Shown here piece by piece: positions 1-6,361 of a DNA stretch of 7,475 nucleotides. The stretch covers positions 1 to 7,475 of the forward strand of contig NZ_LWHB01000136.1 in assembly GCF_001889065.1 (NCBI RefSeq), read 5' to 3'. How positions within the stretch are numbered: the stretch's first letter is position 1; the number at the start of each line of letters is the position of its first letter. The stretch is from Suttonella ornithocola (GTDB lineage Bacteria > Pseudomonadota > Gammaproteobacteria > Cardiobacteriales > Cardiobacteriaceae). The translations under genes and the position numbers were made by a program. The notes beneath the pieces were generated by a model. It had not been told where the DNA came from. It saw only the letters and a program-made list of their open reading frames with translations, and did no database searches.

Positions 1-543
1 CAAACGGAAAATGCGCCTAGTTTCCGAGAAAATCTGCTTTATACGCATCGAGGCTTATCTGGTCCAGCTATTTTGCAAATATCCAGTTATTGGCAAAAAG
101 GTAACCCTATTTACGTTGATTATCTTCCGGATTTAGCCACCGACTTTCTGTTACAAGAAAAGCAACAGCGCCCGCGACAAACCCTAGTAAGTATTCTCAA
201 ACGACATTTACCCAGTAAATTAGCAGAATATTTTTCAGTGAATTATCCTGAATCCTTACAGCATTATAGTAATGCTTGTTTACAAAAATTATCAAAACAG
301 TTGCATTCTACTCAATTTTATCCCAGCGGAACGGAAGGCATGAAGAAAGCAGAGGTTAGCACGGGTGGTATTGATACACGTCAACTCAATCCGCGAACAT
401 TCGAGATAAAATCTCACTTAGGCTTATATGCCATTGGTGAAGCGGTCGATGTAACCGGTTGGTTAGGTGGATATAATTTCCAATGGGCATGGTCATCTGC
501 TTGGTGTTGTGCGCAAGCCTTATCTCGTTACCAAGCCCCTTAA
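1..543 (+). CDS. NAD(P)/FAD-dependent oxidoreductase, YhiN/HI0933 family (C-terminal part, 5' truncated)
   Basis: This is the last 180 codons of a flavoprotein whose start lies left of the window; the frame is open from base 1, so the ATG at 73 is internal and not a start. The family is a set of FAD-binding Rossmann-fold proteins (YhiN of E. coli, HI0933 of Haemophilus, roughly 400 residues), so a little over half is missing. Visible family signatures are LLYTHRGLSGPAIL followed by QISSYW near the left edge, then STGGIDTRQLNPRTFE, and the C-terminal FAD-contacting block GLYAIGEAVDVTGWLGGYNF, continuing QWAWSSAW. These match YhiN closely as I recall it. The exact physiological substrate of this family is poorly defined, so no reaction is claimed. 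It ends with TAA 18 bases before fieF on the same strand; no terminator is visible between them, so cotranscription is possible (inference). Confidence 0.9.
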   Translation, partial: QTENAPSFRENLLYTHRGLSGPAILQISSYWQKGNPIYVDYLPDLATDFLLQEKQQRPRQTLVSILKRHLPSKLAEYFSVNYPESLQHYSNACLQKLSKQLHSTQFYPSGTEGMKKAEVSTGGIDTRQLNPRTFEIKSHLGLYAIGEAVDVTGWLGGYNFQWAWSSAWCCAQALSRYQAP

Positions 544-561
544 TCTTTAATCTATTATTTT

Positions 562-1473
562 ATGAATCATACACAACGTCTTATTAAGCGTGTCAGTTTG
601 GCTTCTGTTAGTTTAGCAGTTAGTCTAGCGATTTTAAAAATTTGGGCATGGTGGCTAACCGATTCTGTGAGCTTATTAGCATCGCTCATGGACTCTGCTA
701 CCGATATTCTCGCAAGTGGAATCAATTTATTTGCTGTGCGATATGCCATGATTGATGCAGATGATAATCATCATTATGGTCATGGTAAAGCAGAAAGCCT
801 TTCTGCACTTGCACAAGGTATGTTTATTGCTGGTTCTTCTATTTTCCTGATTGTGAATGCCTTTCCTCGACTTTTTACGCCACAAGTGTTACATCATGAT
901 TTTGCTGGGATTGTGGTGATGATCATTTCAATACTAGGCACCCTTGCTTTAGTTTGCTATCAGCGTCATATTCTTAAATTTATTGATTCCCAATCTGTCC
1001 GTGCAGATAGCTTGAATTATTTAAATGATTTATTAACCAATTGTGGCGTTCTTTTTGCACTCATTTTTTCATCTCTATTAGGTTGGACCATTGCTGACCC
1101 TGTCTTTGCGATTATTGTTGCATTTTGGATGTTACGGGGCGTGTGGATAATTTTAAAAGAAGCAATTGCGACTTTAATGGATGTTGCACTTCCAGTAGAA
1201 GAAATGCAGCAGATTGAAAGAGCAATTGACAGCGTTTCTGGTCATTTGGGCGCACATTTACTTCGTGCGCGTCGAAGTGGGCAATGGCGAATTATTGATA
1301 TGCACTTAGAATTTGATGACCACATATCGCTTACTGAAGCGCATGAAATTAACGACCATGTTGAAGAAGCCATTTCAAAATGCTTCGCTGGACCTTGCGA
1401 AATTATGATACATCTAGAACCCGTAAGCGTTGCCTATGTTGACCGATTCAAAATTGGCGTGGGTACGCAATAG
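562..1473 (+). CDS. fieF: Cation diffusion facilitator, FieF/YiiP-type divalent metal efflux transporter
   Basis: A 303-residue inner-membrane metal/proton antiporter of the CDF family, expected to export divalent cations (Zn, Fe or Mn) as a homodimer. Length and start (MNHTQRLIKR) agree with E. coli YiiP/FieF. Six hydrophobic segments fall at about 13-31, 37-62, 84-104, 114-134, 152-172 and 175-197, followed by a cytoplasmic metal-binding domain from about 208. By alignment from memory to YiiP: site A has D44 and D48 in helix 2 and D156 in helix 5, but the usual histidine is N152 (LNYLND against LHYQSD). Site B is intact (D67, H70, H74 in DADDNHHYGHGKAE). The C-terminal site keeps H232, H248, H261 and H284, with E286 where YiiP has Asp. 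The site A change makes the transported metal uncertain. No clear ribosome binding site precedes the ATG. Gene identity is firm at family level; the fieF name is slightly less certain. Confidence 0.88.
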   Translation: MNHTQRLIKRVSLASVSLAVSLAILKIWAWWLTDSVSLLASLMDSATDILASGINLFAVRYAMIDADDNHHYGHGKAESLSALAQGMFIAGSSIFLIVNAFPRLFTPQVLHHDFAGIVVMIISILGTLALVCYQRHILKFIDSQSVRADSLNYLNDLLTNCGVLFALIFSSLLGWTIADPVFAIIVAFWMLRGVWIILKEAIATLMDVALPVEEMQQIERAIDSVSGHLGAHLLRARRSGQWRIIDMHLEFDDHISLTEAHEINDHVEEAISKCFAGPCEIMIHLEPVSVAYVDRFKIGVGTQ

Positions 1474-1482
1474 TATTAAAAA

Positions 1483-1516
1483 TGACCGACCGACTAAAAA
1501 ATTAGCCGCTCGGTCA
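1483..1516. terminator. Probable bidirectional Rho-independent terminator between fieF and poxB
   Basis: The two arms (1483-1497 and 1502-1516) form a 15-position stem around an AAAA loop, with one C-C mismatch and one A-C position that becomes a G-U wobble on the minus strand. On the minus strand the hairpin is followed directly by TTTTT (complement of 1478-1482), a classical termination context for poxB. On the plus strand it is followed by a weaker T-rich stretch (AAATTTTATAT). Its place between two convergent genes fits a shared terminator. The structure is seen in the sequence; function is inferred. Confidence 0.72.
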
Positions 1517-1539
1517 ATCAAATTTTATATAGCAGGACT

Positions 1540-1620
1540 CCCAAAAATGCATGCTGTACTTGGAGATAGGGTGTTGTTTTCAAAGTCGATATTGAGTTAA
1601 AGATGTATGCATTTTTTGGG
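1540..1620. repeat. 81-bp segment bounded by imperfect inverted repeats
   Basis: CCCAAAAATGCATGC at 1540-1554 is mirrored by the complement of 1605-1620, CCCAAAAAATGCATAC, differing by one extra A and one substitution. Weaker similarity continues a few bases outward (ACT-CCC against ACTTCCC). About 50 bases with no readable gene lie between the arms. It could be a small non-autonomous element, a remnant, or a long-loop hairpin near the 3' end of poxB. No flanking target duplication is clear, so its nature is unknown. Confidence 0.4.
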
Positions 1621-1627
1621 AAGTTGG

Positions 1628-3355
1628 CTATAACGCATGCCAATTGGTTTTCACCAAAGCTTTTACCTCATCCCCACGACCATTCATAATGGCTTTTAGC
1701 ATAAATAAGCTGAAGCCTTTCATTTGTTCCAATTTAATTTTTGGTGGAATGATCAGCTCTTGTTTGGCTGTGCGAACATCTAAAACTGTAGGACCATCAT
1801 GTGATAAAGCTGCTTTAATCGCATTTGGTAGTTCACTGCTCTTTTCCACACGCCATGCAGCAATGCCTACGGCTTCAGCCATTTTGGCGAAATTAGGATT
1901 TTCTAAATCTGTTGCGCTGTCTAAATAACCCGCTGCTTTCATTTCCATCGCAACAAAGCCAAGCGTGCCATTATTAAAAATGACGACTTTGACGGGTAAA
2001 TTTAACTGTTTTAAGCTAAGCAAGTCACCCATCATCATGGTAAAGCCGCCATCGCCTGATAGAGAAATCACTTGTCGATGGGTATCAACGGCTTGTGCGC
2101 CTAAAGCTTGTGTCATTGCATTTGCCATAGAACCATGGTTAAAAGAGCCGATTAAGCGCCGTTTACCATTCATTTTTAGATAGCGGGCAGACCAAACCGT
2201 TGGTGTTCCGACATCTGCCGTGAAAATAGCGTCTTCCGAAGCTGCTTCAGAAATCAATTTTGTTAAATACTGAGGATGAATAGGTTCATCATCTTTTGTG
2301 GGTATGGCTAAATCATCTAAAGATTTCCGACTATCAGCATAATGTGCTTTGGCTTTTTTCAAGAAATGATTGGATTGATGACCGGTTAATTTTGGCAGCA
2401 ATTCTGTTAAAACTTCTCTGACATCACCAACAATGCCTTGCGTTAGCGCAACGCGTTTGCCCAATACGCCAACATCTATATCAATCTGATAAACCTTAGC
2501 TTTCTCAGGATAAAATGCACGATAGGGAAAATCTGTTCCGAGCATTAAAATGGTTTCGCTATTCATCAGAGCATGATAGCCACTAGAAAAGCCGATAAAG
2601 CCCGTCATCCCAACATCATTTGGACTATCAAATTCTACAAATTCCTTGCCGCGTAAAGCATGCACAATAGGGGCTTTTAATTTATCTGCAACAGCCATCA
2701 ATTCCTTATGTGCACCTGCACAGCCAGCACCTGCTAAAATCGTAATATTTTCTGCCTGATTTAAACCATCTGCAAGTGCGGTAATTTCTTGCGGTTGTGG
2801 CACGATGCGTGGCAAGACAGGTTTTACCCAATGAGTAGACGCATTTTCTGGTGCTGGTAGAACAGAAACATCGCCGGGTAACACAATTACAGCGACACCT
2901 TTCTTCCCAACAGCCGTATTCATTGCGCGAAATAATACTTCTGGTAGCTGTTTAGGATTAGTCACCATTTCGCAAAAATAGCTACATTCTTGAAATAAAT
3001 TTTGCGGATGGGTTTCCTGAAAATATCCTAAACCAATTTCAGAAGACGGAATATGCGATGCAATCGCTAGAACAGGAGAGTGGTTTCGATGACAGTCAAA
3101 TAATCCATTGATTAAATGTAAATTTCCGGGTCCACAGCTGCCTGCGCAAACCGATAATTCACCGCTAATAGTGGCTTCAGCGCCAGATGCAAATGCTGCC
3201 GTTTCCTCATGACGAACGTGCATAAACTCAATTTTACCATTACGCCTTAACGCATCATTGATGCCGTTTAAGCTATCACCAGTAATTCCCCAAATTCGCT
3301 TTACACCAGCATTAGCTAATATCTCTACCAGCAAATCAGCAATAGAATGACTCAT
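1628..3355 (-). CDS. poxB: Pyruvate dehydrogenase (quinone) / pyruvate oxidase PoxB
   Basis: A 575-residue thiamine-diphosphate and FAD enzyme that decarboxylates pyruvate to acetate and CO2 and passes electrons to membrane quinone; E. coli PoxB has 572 residues and is very similar along its whole length. From the start chosen here, the catalytic glutamate is E50 (VRHEETAAFASGAE), the PYR domain covers about 1-175, the central FAD domain about 185-340 (GAGCAGAHKEL, LRGKEFVEFDSPNDVGMTG, FPYRAFYP), and the ThDP-binding PP domain about 360-530, with GDGG at 434-437 and NN at 461-462. The C-terminus (KGFSLFMLKAIMNGRGDEV at 546-564) resembles the segment that attaches E. coli PoxB to lipid. An upstream in-frame ATG at 3448 would add 31 residues, but it lies within the likely -10 element and the added residues are unlike the family. 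GGAGGT lies just before the ATG at 3355. It is transcribed divergently from thrS. Confidence 0.95.
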   Translation of the reverse strand: MSHSIADLLVEILANAGVKRIWGITGDSLNGINDALRRNGKIEFMHVRHEETAAFASGAEATISGELSVCAGSCGPGNLHLINGLFDCHRNHSPVLAIASHIPSSEIGLGYFQETHPQNLFQECSYFCEMVTNPKQLPEVLFRAMNTAVGKKGVAVIVLPGDVSVLPAPENASTHWVKPVLPRIVPQPQEITALADGLNQAENITILAGAGCAGAHKELMAVADKLKAPIVHALRGKEFVEFDSPNDVGMTGFIGFSSGYHALMNSETILMLGTDFPYRAFYPEKAKVYQIDIDVGVLGKRVALTQGIVGDVREVLTELLPKLTGHQSNHFLKKAKAHYADSRKSLDDLAIPTKDDEPIHPQYLTKLISEAASEDAIFTADVGTPTVWSARYLKMNGKRRLIGSFNHGSMANAMTQALGAQAVDTHRQVISLSGDGGFTMMMGDLLSLKQLNLPVKVVIFNNGTLGFVAMEMKAAGYLDSATDLENPNFAKMAEAVGIAAWRVEKSSELPNAIKAALSHDGPTVLDVRTAKQELIIPPKIKLEQMKGFSLFMLKAIMNGRGDEVKALVKTNWHAL

Positions 3356-3359
3356 ATTT

Positions 3360-3365
3360 ACCTCC
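3360..3365 (-). promoter_or_regulatory. poxB ribosome binding site (decides the start)
   Basis: GGAGGT on the minus strand, with GGAGG ending five bases before the ATG at 3355. It is the only strong Shine-Dalgarno sequence near the 5' end of this gene. It supports the 575-residue product, which aligns from its first residues with E. coli PoxB (AGVKRIWG at 16-23). Confidence 0.85.
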
Positions 3366-3446
3366 ACACATACATGACTTGCCTGCTTTATCCAAATAAT
3401 TGAGCATAAAAGCAGCACTTTTAATCGCTTCCTGCGACCTTTTGGC

Positions 3447-3452
3447 ATTATA
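3447..3452 (-). promoter_or_regulatory. Candidate poxB -10 element
   Basis: The minus strand reads GCGCTATAATGCC here, a perfect TATAAT preceded by C. Only a weak -35 (TTATTT with an 18-base spacer) can be proposed. E. coli poxB is driven by sigma S, which tolerates a poor -35 and favours C just upstream of the -10; similar control here is an inference. Transcription would start near 3440, giving a leader of about 85 bases. Confidence 0.45.
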
Positions 3453-3481
3453 GCGCTAAGAAAATCAGGAAAATAAAGAAA

Positions 3482-3487
3482 TATAAT
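3482..3487 (+). promoter_or_regulatory. Candidate thrS operon -10 element
   Basis: A perfect TATAAT lies on the plus strand about 145 bases upstream of the thrS start. No convincing -35 sits 16-18 bases upstream (AGAAAA at 17), so the call rests on the -10 alone. A start near 3494 would leave a leader of about 140 bases, long enough to hold a regulatory structure. A weaker alternative is TAAAAT in the region 3572-3577. Confidence 0.3.
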
Positions 3488-3593
3488 GCTTAATCACTTT
3501 TGGTAAAACTCAAAACGTCTTTAATCTGGTTTCTTAGCTTTCAAGTATTAGCCATCACCGCATAAAGAAAGTAAAATAAGACAATTTATTCAC

Positions 3594-3610
3594 ATGCCTT
3601 ATCACGGCAT
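3594..3610 (+). promoter_or_regulatory. Anticodon-arm-shaped hairpin in the thrS leader
   Basis: ATGCC (3594-3598) and GGCAT (3606-3610) form a perfect five-pair stem around the seven-base loop TTATCAC, 11 bases upstream of the AAGGAG ribosome binding site of thrS. Five pairs plus seven loop bases are the dimensions of a tRNA anticodon arm, with T at the position of U33 and A at that of 37. E. coli ThrRS represses its own translation by binding an anticodon-like arm in about this place. However, the triplet at loop positions 34-36 reads ATC, not the NGU of tRNA-Thr, so an operator role is speculative. Confidence 0.3.
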
Positions 3611-3632
3611 TATTAAGATTTAAGGAGTTATC

Positions 3633-5561
3633 ATGGTTGCCATTACCTTACCGGACGGCAGTATTAAATCATTTGACGGTGAAACCAATGGAGCAGAAAT
3701 CGCCGCTTCCATTGGCGCGGGGCTTGCAAAAGCTGCAATTGCTGTTCGTGTGAATGGAACGCTGCGCGATTTGAGCGATAGCATCAAAGAAGATGCTGAC
3801 GTTTCCATTATTACCGATAAAGACGAAGAGGGCGTGGAAATTATCCGCCACTCTACCGCGCACCTTCTAGGACATGCCTTAAAACAACTTTATCCAAACG
3901 CTAAAATGGTGATTGGACCAATCATTGAAAACGGCTTTTATTATGACATTGACAGCGAACATCGTTTTTCACCAGATGACCTTGCTACCTTAGAAAAACG
4001 CATGGCAGAACTTGCGGCAACCAAATACACCGTTAAAAAAGTATGGACACCTGTCGCTGAAGCACGCAAAACCTTCGAAGATAGAAACGAAGACTTCAAA
4101 ATCCGCTTAATTGATGACTTTGACGACAGTGTTAAAGAAGTTGGGTTGTATCATCATGAAGAATACATTGATATGTGTCGCGGACCTCACGTTCCAGACA
4201 TGGGCAAAATCAAAGCCTTTAAACTAACCAAACTATCTGGTTCTTATTGGCGTGGAGATGCGCAAGGTGAACCGTTACAGCGAATTTATGGCGTTGCTTT
4301 CCGCAACAAAAAAGAGCTAGACACCTACCTTGAGCAACTAGCGGAAGCCGAAAAACGTGACCACCGCAAAATTGGCAAACAACAGGACCTTTTCCATCTA
4401 CAAGAAGAAGCGCCTGGAATGGTCTTTTGGCATACCAAAGGTTGGACCATCTATCGCGAAATTGAAAACTACATGCGTCAAAAACTCCGCAAATACGGTT
4501 ATCAAGAAGTTCAAGGTCCTCAAATCTTAGACCGAAGCTTATGGGAAAAATCTGGACATTGGGACAAATTTGGCGGAAACATGTTTACCTGCTGCATTGA
4601 TGAACACGACTATGCAGTAAAACCCATGAACTGCCCAGGGCATGTACAAATCTTTAATCAGGGACTACGTAGCTATCGAGAATTGCCTATTCGATACGCG
4701 GAATTTGGCGTTTGTCACCGCAACGAACCGTCAGGCACCTTACACGGCATTATGCGTGTACGTCGATTTGTTCAAGATGATGGACATATTTTCTGCACAC
4801 GTAGTCAAATTCGTAGCGAAATTGGGCTTTGCTGCCAAATGATTTACGAAGTCTACAAAGACTTTGGCTTTACAGAAGTCGAACTCGCGCTCTCTACTCG
4901 CCCAGAAAAACGTGTCGGCTCAGATGAAATATGGGATGAAGCCGAAGCTGACCTAAAATCCGCCCTAGAAACACAGGGATTAACCTATCGCTTACAACCC
5001 GGTGAAGGCGCATTTTATGGACCTAAAATCGAATTTACCTTGCGAGACAGTATCGGTCGACGTTGGCAATGTGGCACCATTCAGCTAGACTTTTCAATGC
5101 CTGGACGCTTAGGTGCTGAATATGTGGACGAAAATGGTGAGAAACAAATACCTGTTATGATTCACCGTGCAGTGCTTGGCTCATTAGAACGTTTTATTGG
5201 TATCTTAATTGAGCAACACGCTGGTTGGTTACCTGTATGGCTTTCGCCTATACAAGCAGTTGTCATGCCGATTACCGATGCACAAGCCGATTACGTTAGC
5301 GAAATTCAGCAAGAACTCGAAAAATCTGGCATTCGCGTCGAAAAAGATTTGCGTAATGAGAAGATTAACTATAAAATCCGCGAGCATACTTTGCAACGCG
5401 TTCCCTTTATGTTGGTTGCAGGTGAGCGAGAAAAAGCCGCCCACACCGTATCGGTGCGCACACGCGAAGGAAAAGATTTAGGCGTTATGCCAGTAACAGA
5501 AATTACACAGCATATTCGCCAACTTATTGAAAACAAATCACAGGAGATTAGCAATAGCTAA
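3633..5561 (+). CDS. thrS: Threonyl-tRNA synthetase
   Basis: Cytoplasmic class II synthetase that activates threonine with ATP, charges tRNA-Thr and edits mischarged Ser-tRNA-Thr. At 642 residues it equals the E. coli enzyme in length. Domains in order: TGS (about 1-62); editing domain (about 65-225) with H73 and H77 in HSTAHLLGH and C182 and H186 in CRGPH; catalytic core (about 245-535) with zinc ligands C334 (NCPGH), H385 (DDGH) and H511 (VMIHRAV), motif 2 around RNEPSGTLHG (363-372) and motif 3 around the SLERF stretch (517-521); anticodon-binding domain (about 536-635) with DLRNEKINYKIREH. All key residues are present. The ATG is preceded by AAGGAG with five bases between, and the start MVAITLPDGS matches E. 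coli MPVITLPDGS. It is the first gene of the thrS-infC-rpmI-rplT group, and its stop overlaps the infC start region. Confidence 0.98.
   Translation: MVAITLPDGSIKSFDGETNGAEIAASIGAGLAKAAIAVRVNGTLRDLSDSIKEDADVSIITDKDEEGVEIIRHSTAHLLGHALKQLYPNAKMVIGPIIENGFYYDIDSEHRFSPDDLATLEKRMAELAATKYTVKKVWTPVAEARKTFEDRNEDFKIRLIDDFDDSVKEVGLYHHEEYIDMCRGPHVPDMGKIKAFKLTKLSGSYWRGDAQGEPLQRIYGVAFRNKKELDTYLEQLAEAEKRDHRKIGKQQDLFHLQEEAPGMVFWHTKGWTIYREIENYMRQKLRKYGYQEVQGPQILDRSLWEKSGHWDKFGGNMFTCCIDEHDYAVKPMNCPGHVQIFNQGLRSYRELPIRYAEFGVCHRNEPSGTLHGIMRVRRFVQDDGHIFCTRSQIRSEIGLCCQMIYEVYKDFGFTEVELALSTRPEKRVGSDEIWDEAEADLKSALETQGLTYRLQPGEGAFYGPKIEFTLRDSIGRRWQCGTIQLDFSMPGRLGAEYVDENGEKQIPVMIHRAVLGSLERFIGILIEQHAGWLPVWLSPIQAVVMPITDAQADYVSEIQQELEKSGIRVEKDLRNEKINYKIREHTLQRVPFMLVAGEREKAAHTVSVRTREGKDLGVMPVTEITQHIRQLIENKSQEISNS
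5542..5546 (+). promoter_or_regulatory. infC ribosome binding site inside the end of thrS
   Basis: AGGAG lies within the last thrS codons, seven bases before the ATA at 5554. This ideal spacing, with no ATG or GTG in frame nearby, points to ATA as the initiation codon. The placement suggests that ribosomes finishing thrS could help initiate infC (translational coupling, inferred). Confidence 0.75.
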
Positions 5562-6072
5562 GCAAAACGAAACGCGGGTCAATGAGGAAATCCGCGAGTC
5601 AGAAGTTCGTCTGATTGATGCCGATGGTGAACAACGCGGTGTTGTATCAATAGAAGAAGCCTTGGAAGCTGCCTATGAACAAGATTTAGACCTTGTGGAA
5701 GTTGCTGCGAATGCAAAGCCCGTGGTCTGTCGAATCATGGATTATGGAAAGTACCGCTTTGAATTGCAGAAAAAACAACAAGAAGCGCGTAAAAACCAAA
5801 AACGCATCCAAGTGAAAGAGATTAAATTCCGTCCTGGGACGGACGAGGGAGACTACCAGGTCAAACTACGCAACCTGAACCGTTTCCTTGAGGGTGGGGA
5901 TAAAGCCAAAGTTACTGTTCGCTTCCGCGGACGGGAAATGGCTCACCAAGATCTCGGTCGTGAACTGCTTAATCGCATTGAAAAAGACCTTGCAGAGGTT
6001 GGAGTGGTTGAGCAAAAAGCAGGCATGGAAGGTCGCCAAATGGTGATGGTTCTTGCCCCTGTAAAAAAATAG
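5554..6072 (+). CDS. infC: Translation initiation factor IF-3 (probable ATA start)
   Basis: IF-3 binds the 30S subunit, keeps it apart from 50S and checks the start codon-initiator tRNA pair. From ATA at 5554 the product has 172 residues: N-domain about 7-75 (ETRVNEEIRESEVRLI, DLDLVEVAANAKPVVCR, IMDYGKYRF), a lysine-rich linker, and C-domain about 85-168 (IQVKEIKFRPGTDEGDYQVK, FRGREMAHQDLG, GRQMVMVLAP). Family length is usually 170-180. The nearest conventional codon is a TTG at 5527, which would add nine residues encoded by the end of thrS and its own AGGAG, and no good ribosome binding site precedes it. Non-AUG near-cognate starts such as AUU are known for infC (AUU in E. coli), where IF-3 rejects its own start codon and so represses itself. 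ATA fits that logic. The start overlaps the thrS stop by eight bases. Confidence 0.93.
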   Translation: MAKQNETRVNEEIRESEVRLIDADGEQRGVVSIEEALEAAYEQDLDLVEVAANAKPVVCRIMDYGKYRFELQKKQQEARKNQKRIQVKEIKFRPGTDEGDYQVKLRNLNRFLEGGDKAKVTVRFRGREMAHQDLGRELLNRIEKDLAEVGVVEQKAGMEGRQMVMVLAPVKK

Positions 6073-6098
6073 CGACAATATCCCCGTGTAAAGCTAAC

Positions 6099-6117
6099 GC
6101 CGCTAGAAATTAGCGGC
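6099..6117 (+). promoter_or_regulatory. Hairpin in the infC-rpmI intergenic leader
   Basis: GCCGCTA (6099-6105) pairs perfectly with TAGCGGC (6111-6117) around the loop GAAAT. No T-run follows, so it is unlikely to be a terminator. It lies 38 bases before rpmI. In E. coli, protein L20 represses rpmI-rplT by binding structured RNA spanning this same region; the hairpin could be part of such an operator, or an mRNA-stabilising or processing site. The structure is seen; the role is inferred. Confidence 0.45.
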
Positions 6118-6155
6118 ACAAATATCAATTATGGCAAAACAATGCGGAGTCTATT

Positions 6156-6344
6156 ATGCCTAAAATGAAAACACACAGAGGCGCAGCAAAACGCTTCAAA
6201 AAAACCAAAAATGGTTACAAAGTTGGTCATTCACATGTGCGTCATATCCTGACCAAAAAATCAACCAAGCGTAAGCGTGGTTTGCGTGGCACCATGCAAG
6301 TGCATGAGGCTGATATTAAAGCAGTTAAGCAAATGATTGGTTAA
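6156..6344 (+). CDS. rpmI: 50S ribosomal protein L35 (bL35)
   Basis: A 62-residue, strongly basic protein of the large ribosomal subunit. The signature MPKMKTHRGAAKRFKKT at the N-terminus and HILTKKSTKRKRGLRGT (30-46) in the middle match bL35; E. coli L35 has 65 residues, the difference falling mainly at the C-terminus. GGAG lies six bases before the ATG. It follows infC by 83 bases, a gap containing a hairpin, and precedes rplT by 17 bases. Translational coupling with rplT and repression by L20, known in E. coli, are plausible here. Confidence 0.97.
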   Translation: MPKMKTHRGAAKRFKKTKNGYKVGHSHVRHILTKKSTKRKRGLRGTMQVHEADIKAVKQMIG

Positions 6345-6361
6345 GGTTAAGGAGAAAACAC

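Noticed and set aside
1644..2183. Plus-strand open frames within the poxB region
   Set aside because: They lie antisense to well-conserved poxB codons, resemble no family and have no ribosome binding sites.
3620..3863. Minus-strand open frames opposite the thrS 5' end
   Set aside because: Antisense to the TGS domain codons, with no family similarity; poxB transcription starts well away from here.
5527..5553. TTG start for infC adding nine residues
   Set aside because: No Shine-Dalgarno precedes it, and the added residues encode the actual ribosome binding site and the end of thrS.
5866..6128. Minus-strand open frames opposite the infC 3' half
   Set aside because: Shadows of a conserved gene, with no recognisable motif.
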